From: Candidatus Poribacteria bacterium
Lineage (GTDB): Bacteria > Poribacteria > WGA-4E > JAJDTR01
Assembly (NCBI GenBank): GCA_028820655.1
Contig: JAPPIK010000056.1
Coordinates: forward strand, 437,486-501,485
DNA: 64,000 nt
Direction: 5' to 3'
A model generated the notes under the pieces. That model worked only from the letters and a program-made list of their open reading frames with translations. It did not search any database and was not told the DNA's origin. Positions 19,684 through 27,720 of the stretch are shown in pieces. Position numbers and translations under genes: made by a program. Each line of letters starts with the position of its first letter. Position 1 is the stretch's first letter.

Positions 19684-20937
19684 TCATTCTTCCCACAACG
19701 ATGCTATCCCATTTTGAAGAATCTCTTGGGTGCCGACTGCAAACGGCAGATTTACCTCGTGTGTGGTAGACCGTACTTCGTTGAGAGCCGCGGAGACCCC
19801 GCCGTCAAGCCCTCGCTTCGCCGCCAAACGAGGAAACTTTATTGAACCGGCAAGTGCCAAGTCGGACGGGATGTATCCGATTCGACCATTGGTGTAACCC
19901 CAAGCCATAGTAAATTGAAAGGGAGCGAAAGCGTTGAGCCAAACTTCATACTCGCTGAACATTTCAGCCGCCATCGTGACGAGCATCCATTCAGAGCCGA
20001 GTGTCAAGGCGCTGAGTTGGAACTCCATCATCGGCTGTTCGCCACGCTTCATAATCTCCTTGACCACCATCAAGTTCTTCAGCGCCCACTCGTCATTAGC
20101 GTATTCTGTTTTCGCGCGTCCAACCTTCCATTCCCATTCCGCCTGGTCAGGTACGCGCAATGGAAGCATCACGGACTGTGTGCGGAAGGTGAACTTACTT
20201 GCGGTAAGAACCGTTCCATTACGGGTCGCAGTTAACACCGCATCACCCAGCTTTCTTCCCGCTTCTTCAGCTTTTTCGTGCCATCCGCTTGTAATGCTAA
20301 ATCCTACGGGATCGCCATTGCAGTTTCCGGCACAACCAAGCGCGAACATTGGAACCACACTGTCCCCAAGTTCATCGGATATACGACGAACTGCATACGC
20401 CGGATAGTCCGCACTGATCTCGGGAACCTCTATGGTGATGACCGGATGTGCGGCGTATTCGAAGAGAATCGCTATTGGTTGACCGTTTTCGTTTCTTGCT
20501 TCCAAAGTGTTGACCCAAGGCACTGAGACTTGCGTGAACGGCTCGCCGTAGCGGTTAGAGCCTATGTATGACGGGGCGCGGCCCGCATGCAGAGAAACGG
20601 GGACACGGTCGGCATATGCCGCTTCTACGGCTTCGTCGATTAATCGCCGCGCGTTCTTACGCCATGCGTCTGTCCAACTTCCTCGCGCATCGGAATGGGT
20701 GTGCGTGCAATTGAGGAACGTGTGGTCAATTCCAAGTCTTTTATACTTTTCGGGCCCGTCGATTCCCAGGCTGCCCTCGTGAAAGTAGAGACTCATTACA
20801 TCCACGCATATAATGGCTACGACGGTGTCGCCGTCATCGTACACGATCACCTTGGCAAAGAGGGGATCGTGCACGACGGGATTGTCTCTCATGAGTTCGG
20901 GGTGTGTGATATCCTTGACGTTGGTTCCGACTTTCAT
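19684..20937 (-). CDS. Neutral/alkaline ceramidase N-terminal-domain-like protein
   Basis: A 417-residue protein resembling the catalytic domain of neutral/alkaline non-lysosomal ceramidases. The pattern starts VGTNVKDITHPELM and DPLFAKVIVYDDGDTVVAIICVD, and the metal-site motif FLNCTHTHSDARG corresponds to the family's HTHS. FALGCAGNCNGDP matches the GCAGD-like strand, and FEYAAHPV supplies another His. It lacks a signal peptide and the C-terminal immunoglobulin-like domain, so it is the short form common in environmental bacteria, where the substrate is generally unknown. True ceramide hydrolysis is not implied. Confidence 0.8.
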   Translation of the reverse strand: MKVGTNVKDITHPELMRDNPVVHDPLFAKVIVYDDGDTVVAIICVDVMSLYFHEGSLGIDGPEKYKRLGIDHTFLNCTHTHSDARGSWTDAWRKNARRLIDEAVEAAYADRVPVSLHAGRAPSYIGSNRYGEPFTQVSVPWVNTLEARNENGQPIAILFEYAAHPVITIEVPEISADYPAYAVRRISDELGDSVVPMFALGCAGNCNGDPVGFSITSGWHEKAEEAGRKLGDAVLTATRNGTVLTASKFTFRTQSVMLPLRVPDQAEWEWKVGRAKTEYANDEWALKNLMVVKEIMKRGEQPMMEFQLSALTLGSEWMLVTMAAEMFSEYEVWLNAFAPFQFTMAWGYTNGRIGYIPSDLALAGSIKFPRLAAKRGLDGGVSAALNEVRSTTHEVNLPFAVGTQEILQNGIASLWEE

Positions 20938-21364
20938 CGCGAAGGGTTCTCTCGTTAGCTATGGATCAAAGGAATAGATTTAGTGTAGCACGGTCAGGGA
21001 GGGGTGTCAATGGAATAGGGTGTGAGTTGAGCACACTAAATCTGGCATTGGGATGCAAGGGTGTGTTCACCGCGCCTTGAACTGGTCGAGAAAGCGTCGC
21101 AGCTTGGATTTAGGTTCGGCGTTGCTCAACCTAACCTAATGGTTAAAGCTTGAATGCGCGGAAAACGGGGCGGCGAAAATTGAGCATTGAGACTTCTAAC
21201 TGGGACAAAAACTCAACGGCTCGACGATGCACAATGGAATTCCATCGCACTCGCCAGACAATCTCTAATGAAGCTGGATCTCTATCGCCCTTCTTATCCG
21301 GTAGATTGGTCAATTCGATTCGTTGAGTGCTCCTCTGATAATCGGAATCCTTAATTGGTTTATG
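20938..21364. other. Intergenic stretch with a short protein-like tail
   Basis: No full gene is supported. On the - strand, 21067-21135 after an in-frame TAG reads VRLSNAEPKSKLRRFLDQFK followed by AR and a stop. This looks like the end of a protein but has no body. The longer - strand frame 21143-21466 lies in another phase and has no recognised pattern. A decayed gene is possible. Confidence 0.3.
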
Positions 21365-21373
21365 TGTTATAAT
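21365..21373 (+). promoter_or_regulatory. Extended -10 promoter before the MOSC gene
   Basis: TGTTATAAT: a TGN element followed by a perfect TATAAT (21368-21373), typical of extended -10 promoters that tolerate a weak -35 box. No good -35 box is seen. The start would be near 21380, about 75 bases before the MOSC gene. Confidence 0.5.
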
Positions 21374-21453
21374 GTCAATCGATATGATTTCTTGGCACAG
21401 AGTTGGTGCCATAAATTGCAGGGCGACATTCCCATACCGGAAGAATCGATTGA

Positions 21454-22086
21454 GTGAAGAAAGCAAAGCATCTGTTCGTGAAAAGTGGTCACGGAAATCC
21501 GATGCGTCCAGTCATCGCGTTTTGGGCGGGCCCAAATGGTATAGAGGGACACGTGTATTGCCAGCCTTTGCGGCAGGTACTAATTGTCCCAACTCAAGTT
21601 TTGAGAGAGTTCAAATTGGAACCCGGAGATCTACGGGAGAACATTGTCATTGACGGGTTTGATTTGCACAAGTTGGAATCCGGAACCGTTATTCAGATTG
21701 GAAACGTCAGGATAAGACTTACATTTCACTGCGAACCCTGCGGGAAGATAACGGATAGAGTTAGCCCTAGAAAAATAACCCACAAGCGCGGCGTGCTAGG
21801 TAGCTTCTTGAACAGCGGAGTGATCAGCGTGGGAGATGCGGTCTTGGTGGGCGGCAAGAGTTTTGATTCCATCCCGTATCGCATCGCTGACAGAATAAAA
21901 TGGTATCTTGACAAGCAGGATAAACCTGTGCCGGTTTCCAAACTGGTATTTGATATTGGTTTGCCGAACTCATACTGCCGAGCAATTCCAAACTTGGTTA
22001 AAAACAGGGATGACATTAGAAAGGAACTCATTCTCTACAATGGTGGCGCTAGAAAGAAAAGCATAAATGGCTCGACCGCCGGATGA
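21454..22086 (+). CDS. MOSC-domain protein with a C-terminal alkyltransferase-like helix-turn-helix
   Basis: A 210-residue protein in two parts. Residues about 20-125 form a MOSC domain, a beta barrel found in molybdenum-cofactor sulfurases and sulfur carriers: LRENIVIDGFDLHKLESG, then the barrel strand with a Cys pair FHCEPCGKI. Residues about 140-195 (IPYRIADRIKWYLDKQ, VSKLVFDIGLPNSYCRAIP, NLVKNR) resemble the winged helix of O6-alkylguanine-DNA alkyltransferases and ATL proteins (pattern G-P-x-S-x-x-RA-x-x-x-x-x-x-N), but the PCHR active site is missing. The GTG at 21454 has GGAAG ten bases upstream; ATG 21502 is the alternative. The function is unknown. Confidence 0.72.
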   Translation: MKKAKHLFVKSGHGNPMRPVIAFWAGPNGIEGHVYCQPLRQVLIVPTQVLREFKLEPGDLRENIVIDGFDLHKLESGTVIQIGNVRIRLTFHCEPCGKITDRVSPRKITHKRGVLGSFLNSGVISVGDAVLVGGKSFDSIPYRIADRIKWYLDKQDKPVPVSKLVFDIGLPNSYCRAIPNLVKNRDDIRKELILYNGGARKKSINGSTAG

Positions 22087-22197
22087 AGACGGTTATCTCT
22101 GTTAGATTCTTTGCGAAGTGTGATCGCTTGCTGCCGGTAATCTTGGAAGCTGTGCACATGCTCCCGTTTCTAGTCGCGCTGGATATCGAGGTTCGGA

Positions 22198-22791
22198 TTG
22201 GTCTTTGGGAACGCAGATAAGGCACTATCGCAATTGCAAAACTTTGCAGGGCACATCCACCACTTTGATACCGACAGCTTGAGGCTTCGGCCATTCAAGG
22301 ATTCCGATTTCGATCTTTCACTGCCGTTTTACCGGGATCCCGAGTTGCTTAACGCGATGGAAGGAAAACCGCTTGACGCCCCCGTCACCGTTGACTATCT
22401 CAGACGTGCCAGCAAGTCTATGGCGAGACAGGGATTTCTGTTTGCAGTCGTGGAAAAGGCAAGCGATAGAACCATCGGCGAAGCCTGTCTACAGTGGATG
22501 AATCTGGAACGTGCAATAATTGACAATGAGAAAACAATGCGCATGCCCCTCGGAATTTGGGACAGATCACTCTGGGGAAAGGGGTACGGAACGGAAGTCG
22601 TGAGGTACTTGATGGCTTTCGCTTTTGGTGAACTGGATATAGACCGGCTCTGCGCGATGGATGTGTCGGCAGACAATTACCGCTCATTAGCGCTTTGGAG
22701 TTCGTGTGGTATGACAATCTCCAAGGAATTGGATAACGGGAAGGCCTTCGATTTAGAAATCTCCAGAGTGAAATATGAATCCATGACATAG
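22198..22791 (+). CDS. GNAT-family N-acetyltransferase (RimJ/RimL type)
   Basis: A GNAT acetyltransferase of up to 197 residues. Family features are SLRLRPFKDSDFDL at the beginning, the beta-4 strand MPLGIWDRSLWGKGYGTEVV with the acetyl-CoA pyrophosphate loop (WGKGYGTE), and the end LSADNxRSxxLWxxxGM pattern (VSADNYRSLALWSSCGM). It is most like ribosomal-protein or antibiotic acetyltransferases, with the acceptor unknown. The TTG at 22198 is the only start in range that covers the fold and has no strong ribosome site. An internal TTG near 22237 is possible. It lies 111 bases after the MOSC gene. Confidence 0.8.
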   Translation: MVFGNADKALSQLQNFAGHIHHFDTDSLRLRPFKDSDFDLSLPFYRDPELLNAMEGKPLDAPVTVDYLRRASKSMARQGFLFAVVEKASDRTIGEACLQWMNLERAIIDNEKTMRMPLGIWDRSLWGKGYGTEVVRYLMAFAFGELDIDRLCAMDVSADNYRSLALWSSCGMTISKELDNGKAFDLEISRVKYESMT

Positions 22792-23128
22792 GCAAATTGT
22801 TCCAATGGTGTGTGACTTCCCCCATGGGACTACCGATTCTATCCATTGTGATTGAATTGGCACTCGAAGGTATCACCTTGGCACCTTCAGTGGCAGAAAC
22901 GCGCTCGATACCCATCTGTCAGAAACGTGTTGACCGTGCGTTTTACCTGTGATAAGCTACGCTACCGTCTAAGTCGGAGATAGAGGTTGAATCTCTCGAC
23001 CGATTCCCATTTTTTTGTCCTGTCAAGTACGGCGCCAACACGCAAGCCCGACTGTGCGAACAGGTAAAGATTGATCCCGAGCCTGCGTTTCTCTTCGCCA
23101 CGCCAATGGCAATTTACACGCAATCGCC
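22792..23128. other. Intergenic stretch before the DUF6785 gene
   Basis: Nothing definite. TTGACC at 22930-22935 could be a -35 box, but the -10 candidate 17 bases later (TAAGCT) is poor. The - strand frame 22962-23204 has no recognised pattern. Confidence 0.3.
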
Positions 23129-25087
23129 TTGGAGTTATCCCAACCAAAGCAGCGCTACTCGGAATCGACTGTGCATAAGCAGGATATTCAGCAGAAAGCC
23201 TCATCCTTTCCCACCAGAGCTATACTCGTCGGTCTCATCCTTCTCCCACTGAATGCCTATTGGATAACCATTGCGAGCGACCTATGGTCGTCGCTGATAG
23301 GTATGACGGGAACATCACTGTTCTTCAGTCCCGTTTTCAACCTGTTTTTTCTCATACTGGTTAATCTCGGCCTTCAAAAGTTCGCACCCAAACTCAGTTT
23401 CTCCCGTTCCGAGCTTCTAACTGTCTACGTCATGCTGGTAATGCTATCGACTGTTGGCGGAACGCGAATGATGTCATTTCTCGTCGGCGTACTGACGTAT
23501 CCGTTTTGGTTTGCCACACCAGAAAACGAATACGCCGAACTCTTCCACAGGTATATTCCATCTTGGTTCACCGTGTCGGATAAGAAGCTCCTACGCGGGT
23601 TTTTCGAAGGCGAAGAATCCTTCTACACGGCGGAGTATATTGAAGCGTGGTTGACGCCCATGCTTGTTTGGTCGTTAATCATATTCGCCATTTTCTTCGT
23701 GTTCCTGTGCTTCAATATCATCCTGCGAAAACAGTGGACAGAACAAGACAAGCTTAGTTACCCAATCGTACAAATCCCCCTTGAGCTGACCACACCTCGT
23801 GCAACGACTCGCCCCCTCTTTTGGGCTGGCTTCGCAGTATCGGCGTTTATCCAGATTTTGAACGGGTTGCACTATCTGTATCCGGCCATCCCCGGCCTAC
23901 CGATGCATAACTTTGCCCACTTTACCGATAAGCCGTGGGACGCACTCGGTTGGATGAAGTTTTCGTTCTACCCGTTCGTCATCGGTCTGACATATTTTGT
24001 TCCGTTGGATTTGTCGTTTTCCACTTGGTTTTTCTACCTTTTCTTTAAGGCGCAGCAAGTTCTCGCCCATACGGGGTCGCAGGTGCTTTCCGCTTTTCCC
24101 TACACCAACGAGCAAGGGCTTGGAGCATGGACGACGCTCGGGGTCTTGTCTCTGTGGGTGAGCCGCAGGCACCTAAAACAGGCTTGGCGAAACATTATCG
24201 GTCAGTCGTCAACGGTGAACAATTCACACGAACCCATACCCTACAGATTTGCCATCTTTGGTCTCTTTCTCGCTTTGGCTTTTCTGGTGCTTGTTCTGCG
24301 CAGGGCTGGGCTCCCGCTATCCTTAATCCCGTTTTACTTTGGCATCTATTTTCTTCTCTCAATTGCCATCACGCGCGTCCGCGCCGCTCTTGGGCCTCCG
24401 TTTCATGAGGTAATCTTTACGCATCCCCAAATATTTATGGTGGATGTGTTAGGCACGCGGGGGCTTGGTGCAAACAATCTGACGCTCCTTACGTTTCTTT
24501 ACCCGTTCAACAGAGATAATTCATCGCATCCGATGCCAAACCAACTTGAAGGCTTCAAAATCGCCGAACGTACCGGCATCAGCAATCGGCACATCTTCTG
24601 GGGGATGGTGCTCGCGCTGATTCTGAGCATCCTCGTTTCGTTCTGGAGCTATATGGACGTCATGTATCGAAACGGTATGACCGCGAGGGCGCGCGGTTAT
24701 ATCGTCGGAATTGGTCCGGAGACGTTCAACATGCTGACATCTTGGCTGCAATATCCGAGAGAACCCGATCACAATGCCGTGCTTTTCATCGGAATCGGGG
24801 GTGCATTCACCACTTTCCTAATGATAATGCAAAGAGGTTTTATCTGGTGGCCGTTTCATGCAGGAGGGTACGCGCTTGGCGCTTCATGGGGAATGATCCA
24901 TGTCTGGACATCCATCATTGTCGGATGGGCGCTCAAGGGAATTATCCTAAAATATGGCGGATTGAGAGCGTATCGGGTAGGAGTGCCTTTTTTCATCGGA
25001 CTTATCTTGGGAGACCAGGTCATTGGCTGTTCTTGGTCGATACTCGGCGCAGTGCTTGGAATACCGACATATGGTGTCTTTCACTGA
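23129..25087 (+). CDS. DUF6785/DUF6784-type polytopic membrane protein
   Basis: A 652-residue protein with about a dozen hydrophobic segments (first at about residues 30-55, RAILVGLILLPLNAYW; others around 65, 95, 180, 235, 290, 370, 395, 510, 560, 590 and 625). It matches from memory the DUF6785 family, large membrane proteins often duplicated in Poribacteria-like and planctomycete-like genomes and loosely reminiscent of oligopeptide transporters. Transport is a guess. Short conserved-looking stretches are TEQDKLSYPIVQIPLE and VDVLGTRGLGANNLT. The TTG at 23129 is the longest start and has no ribosome site; the GTG at 23171 is an alternative. The porin gene converges from the other strand 29 bases downstream. 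Confidence 0.72.
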   Translation: MELSQPKQRYSESTVHKQDIQQKASSFPTRAILVGLILLPLNAYWITIASDLWSSLIGMTGTSLFFSPVFNLFFLILVNLGLQKFAPKLSFSRSELLTVYVMLVMLSTVGGTRMMSFLVGVLTYPFWFATPENEYAELFHRYIPSWFTVSDKKLLRGFFEGEESFYTAEYIEAWLTPMLVWSLIIFAIFFVFLCFNIILRKQWTEQDKLSYPIVQIPLELTTPRATTRPLFWAGFAVSAFIQILNGLHYLYPAIPGLPMHNFAHFTDKPWDALGWMKFSFYPFVIGLTYFVPLDLSFSTWFFYLFFKAQQVLAHTGSQVLSAFPYTNEQGLGAWTTLGVLSLWVSRRHLKQAWRNIIGQSSTVNNSHEPIPYRFAIFGLFLALAFLVLVLRRAGLPLSLIPFYFGIYFLLSIAITRVRAALGPPFHEVIFTHPQIFMVDVLGTRGLGANNLTLLTFLYPFNRDNSSHPMPNQLEGFKIAERTGISNRHIFWGMVLALILSILVSFWSYMDVMYRNGMTARARGYIVGIGPETFNMLTSWLQYPREPDHNAVLFIGIGGAFTTFLMIMQRGFIWWPFHAGGYALGASWGMIHVWTSIIVGWALKGIILKYGGLRAYRVGVPFFIGLILGDQVIGCSWSILGAVLGIPTYGVFH

Positions 25088-25116
25088 TATTCGGTGGAAT
25101 TCAAGACGAGGTCACG

Positions 25117-26196
25117 CTAGAATTCGATCTGTGCTTGGGTGACAAACTCGAGGATTGCGCCCCCTTCTCCCGGAAAGCGTAGAATTGGATTGATCTGGAT
25201 TTTCGCCTTTGAGTGAAAGTAAAAACCAACGTACGGAGTCATCGAAATCACGGAATTCAGAGTATCAAGCGGATCGCCGCCATCCTTGTACTCAAGGCGC
25301 CCGCCGTGTTCCATTGCAACAAGCCCGTAGGCTTCAACGATGCGTTTGTACACACCCGTGACATATAAACCGATTATCTCGGCGTCGCTGTCGATTACCA
25401 GTCTATCGGCGAATAAGCCCTCGGCGATGAGTTTGAGGTTTCCAAAGTCGCAGGAAACATCGGCGCCATAGCCGGTGAATCGCGCATCAGCAAAGGCGGG
25501 GAATGGATCTTGTATAGTTTGCACAACACTGTGTGACGAGGCATTTAGCCCAAGGGTAAGGTCTTTGAACGGTTCAAATTCAACCCGCCCGACAAAGTCC
25601 TTGGCATCATTGTTATCTGTTCCTGCTCCGGGGCCAACGCCTGAGCCATTGAAAATCCCGAGTGAGAATTGCACCGATTGAATCGGTTCCCATTCCGTGA
25701 GTAATCCAACATTCCTTCCAAGATAACCTTGAAAATCCTTCCTAATATGGGTAGGGCGCTCGATAATTCGCAAATTGCGCGCAGCCCGAAGCCGACCGTA
25801 GCTGAACGGTTTCTTCAGTTGGCCCGCTTTAAGTGTCAAGCTACGCCCAATATCGTACCTCACATACAAATCTCTGGTTTTGACCTGCGTCGTCGTTGCA
25901 TCGAACTCGATCCGCAGTGACAGCTCCTTCTTCAATTTCGCTTCTAATTGGAGGCGTCCACGTCGAACTTCAAAGGATGTGTGTGACTCGGTTGAGCCAT
26001 CGTTTGTAGCTTGAAATTGTACTTGCGTGTAGCCGCTGAGTGTTGTTCTTCCGACTTTAGATTTGACATCGGGTTTGGCATAAGCTAGAGGAGGCCACGA
26101 CGCGAATGAAATAAATAGCACCGCACAAATCAGAAAGCAAGTCTGCTTACCGAAGCAAAGGTGAAAGCGTGAGACATCCACTATAGCACTTGACAT
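25117..26196 (-). CDS. OprO/OprP-type outer-membrane porin
   Basis: A 359-residue protein with a long signal sequence (hydrophobic stretch CFLICAVLFISFASWPPLAYA, about residues 19-40) and then a beta-barrel pattern. SGYTQVQFQATNDGS, SFEVRRGRLQLEAKL, DLYVRYDIGRSLTLKAGQLKKPFSYG and FSLGIFNGSG match the phosphate-selective porin O/P family. It ends with an aromatic terminal strand, QAQIEF, typical of outer-membrane barrels inserted by BamA. Phosphate selectivity cannot be judged from the sequence. The beta-helix lipoprotein gene lies 179 bases upstream on the same strand. Confidence 0.83.
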   Translation of the reverse strand: MSSAIVDVSRFHLCFGKQTCFLICAVLFISFASWPPLAYAKPDVKSKVGRTTLSGYTQVQFQATNDGSTESHTSFEVRRGRLQLEAKLKKELSLRIEFDATTTQVKTRDLYVRYDIGRSLTLKAGQLKKPFSYGRLRAARNLRIIERPTHIRKDFQGYLGRNVGLLTEWEPIQSVQFSLGIFNGSGVGPGAGTDNNDAKDFVGRVEFEPFKDLTLGLNASSHSVVQTIQDPFPAFADARFTGYGADVSCDFGNLKLIAEGLFADRLVIDSDAEIIGLYVTGVYKRIVEAYGLVAMEHGGRLEYKDGGDPLDTLNSVISMTPYVGFYFHSKAKIQINPILRFPGEGGAILEFVTQAQIEF

Positions 26197-26234
26197 AGCA
26201 ATGAATTTGGGAATCGCTGTTCGATTCCCTTTAG

Positions 26235-26250
26235 AGGGCTTGCGCCCTCA
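26235..26250. repeat. Short perfect hairpin between two envelope genes
   Basis: GAGGGC, loop TTGC, GCCCTC. It lies between the end of the beta-helix lipoprotein gene and the start of the porin gene. No T-run follows on either strand, so termination is uncertain; it could attenuate read-through into the porin. Confidence 0.45.
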
Positions 26251-26375
26251 AATAAATATTGTGGCTTGATTTGTCGCGCACTTGGACCATATGCGAAGGT
26301 GCCAAGTTGGCGACCCATGAAAGAAAAAATTTCGGCGGTGCAGGCCAATTTTGGCATGAAGTAAAATGGCGGCGC

Positions 26376-27575
26376 TTAATCCGGCCGACGTACCCATCCA
26401 GTCGTCCAATCCTCTGTGCCGATTGCACCAAGGAACGGAGCGACCGGAATATTTGCATTTGCGGGCTGTAGAGCGGGAGATGTCGGTTGTGGTCTCCAAT
26501 CCCAGTTGGGGATGTCTTGAAGTTGCGGTTGAGCAATCAAGGTTGTTTCCGACTCCGCAATTCTCTTTGCCGGGTCGTCTAGATCGGGGTTGTTGTTTGA
26601 GAAGATGTTGTGCGTGAATCTCATGCCATCGACGGCACTCGGGTACATCACGGAGGTTGAATCGACCATTAGACCGGCGCCTCCGCAGTTCATCGTAATG
26701 CAATTTGTAATCGTGCCGGCGCTGCCATTTCTCAACAAAATACCTTCGTTATCGATGCCGACTATGGTTGCGTTGTATATTTTGGGCTTACTCCTGGGCT
26801 GCTGGTTGGGCGCGTCCGGATTGTTGTCCCCTTCAATGCCGCGATCACAAGGTCCATCTGTCTTATGACAGATAAGATATTGGATTGTCCCCAAGTATCC
26901 CTGAGTCCAGTCGATTCCATCGTCTCGGAATCCCGATACCACAATGTGCTTGAGATTTACATTTCCGCCGTACAGCTCGATGGCATCATCAAGCGCCTCA
27001 AATACTTGAAGGTATTCGACAACTGTGCCTGCACCCACATGATTCAGACTGATTCCGTTTAAATGACCATCGCCAAAAGCTGACCCCGCATACTCAATTC
27101 GCACGAACCTGAGAGCTCCACTGCTGTCACTCGCATTCCCTTTCTGCTTGTAGTGACCAATGCCATTGCCATTTATTACAATGCCGCCCCAATCTCCGGC
27201 GGACCGATTGCCTTCCGGTTTGTCGCTCGTAAAGACGATCGGCGCCTCGCGTGTCCCTATGGCGATGATTTTGGCACCAATCTCAACCTCCAACCGTGAA
27301 CGGGGTGCGCTCGAGCCTTTTATCAACGTACCCGGTTCAATTGTCAATACAGTGCCGGACGGGACAGTGACCGCTCCACCGGAAAGCATGTAGATATTGG
27401 TTGATTGTAGAGTCGTACGCTCTAGGACACCGGATAATTCTATGACCGGTTTGCCCTCTACGCCATGCGTACCGTTCTCCATGTAGCCGAGCGGAGGCTG
27501 CGCATCGCCGCCACATCCGATAAGGGCAAATAGAAAAACGAGTATGCAAGGCGTTATACATTCAAGGCTGTTCAC
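26376..27575 (-). CDS. Right-handed beta-helix lipoprotein
   Basis: A 399-residue exported protein. The signal sequence ends in the lipobox LIGC with Cys at residue 21, followed by GGD. The body is a parallel beta-helix: TNIYMLSGGAVTVPSGTVLT, IEPGTLIKGS, KIIAIGTREAPIVFTSDKPE, DWGGIVINGNG, then repeating short turns (GISLNHVGAGTVVEYLQVFE, LKHIVVSGFRDDGID). Very similar proteins occur beside outer-membrane transport genes in Bacteroidota, where they are annotated loosely as multidrug transporter or hypothetical. Polysaccharide binding is the usual guess for such helices, but no catalytic residues are evident. The porin downstream suggests a shared envelope role. Confidence 0.75.
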   Translation of the reverse strand: MNSLECITPCILVFLFALIGCGGDAQPPLGYMENGTHGVEGKPVIELSGVLERTTLQSTNIYMLSGGAVTVPSGTVLTIEPGTLIKGSSAPRSRLEVEIGAKIIAIGTREAPIVFTSDKPEGNRSAGDWGGIVINGNGIGHYKQKGNASDSSGALRFVRIEYAGSAFGDGHLNGISLNHVGAGTVVEYLQVFEALDDAIELYGGNVNLKHIVVSGFRDDGIDWTQGYLGTIQYLICHKTDGPCDRGIEGDNNPDAPNQQPRSKPKIYNATIVGIDNEGILLRNGSAGTITNCITMNCGGAGLMVDSTSVMYPSAVDGMRFTHNIFSNNNPDLDDPAKRIAESETTLIAQPQLQDIPNWDWRPQPTSPALQPANANIPVAPFLGAIGTEDWTTGWVRRPD

Positions 27576-27720
27576 GGCACATCACTCCGCAACCGTAGCA
27601 ATGTTTATGGGAATCCCCGTACTGCTTAACAATCGGATTGGAAATTTCAATCTTGTGTAGTCTCGGGGTCGAATTTACGAAGTATAGAGTCTGGTGCTTT
27701 CAACCGAGCAGAATCTTTTC

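Noticed and set aside
21143..21466. 107-codon frame on the - strand
   Set aside because: No family pattern; it overlaps the MOSC promoter and the start of the MOSC gene. Only the short tail at 21067-21135 looks protein-like, and that is too short to call.
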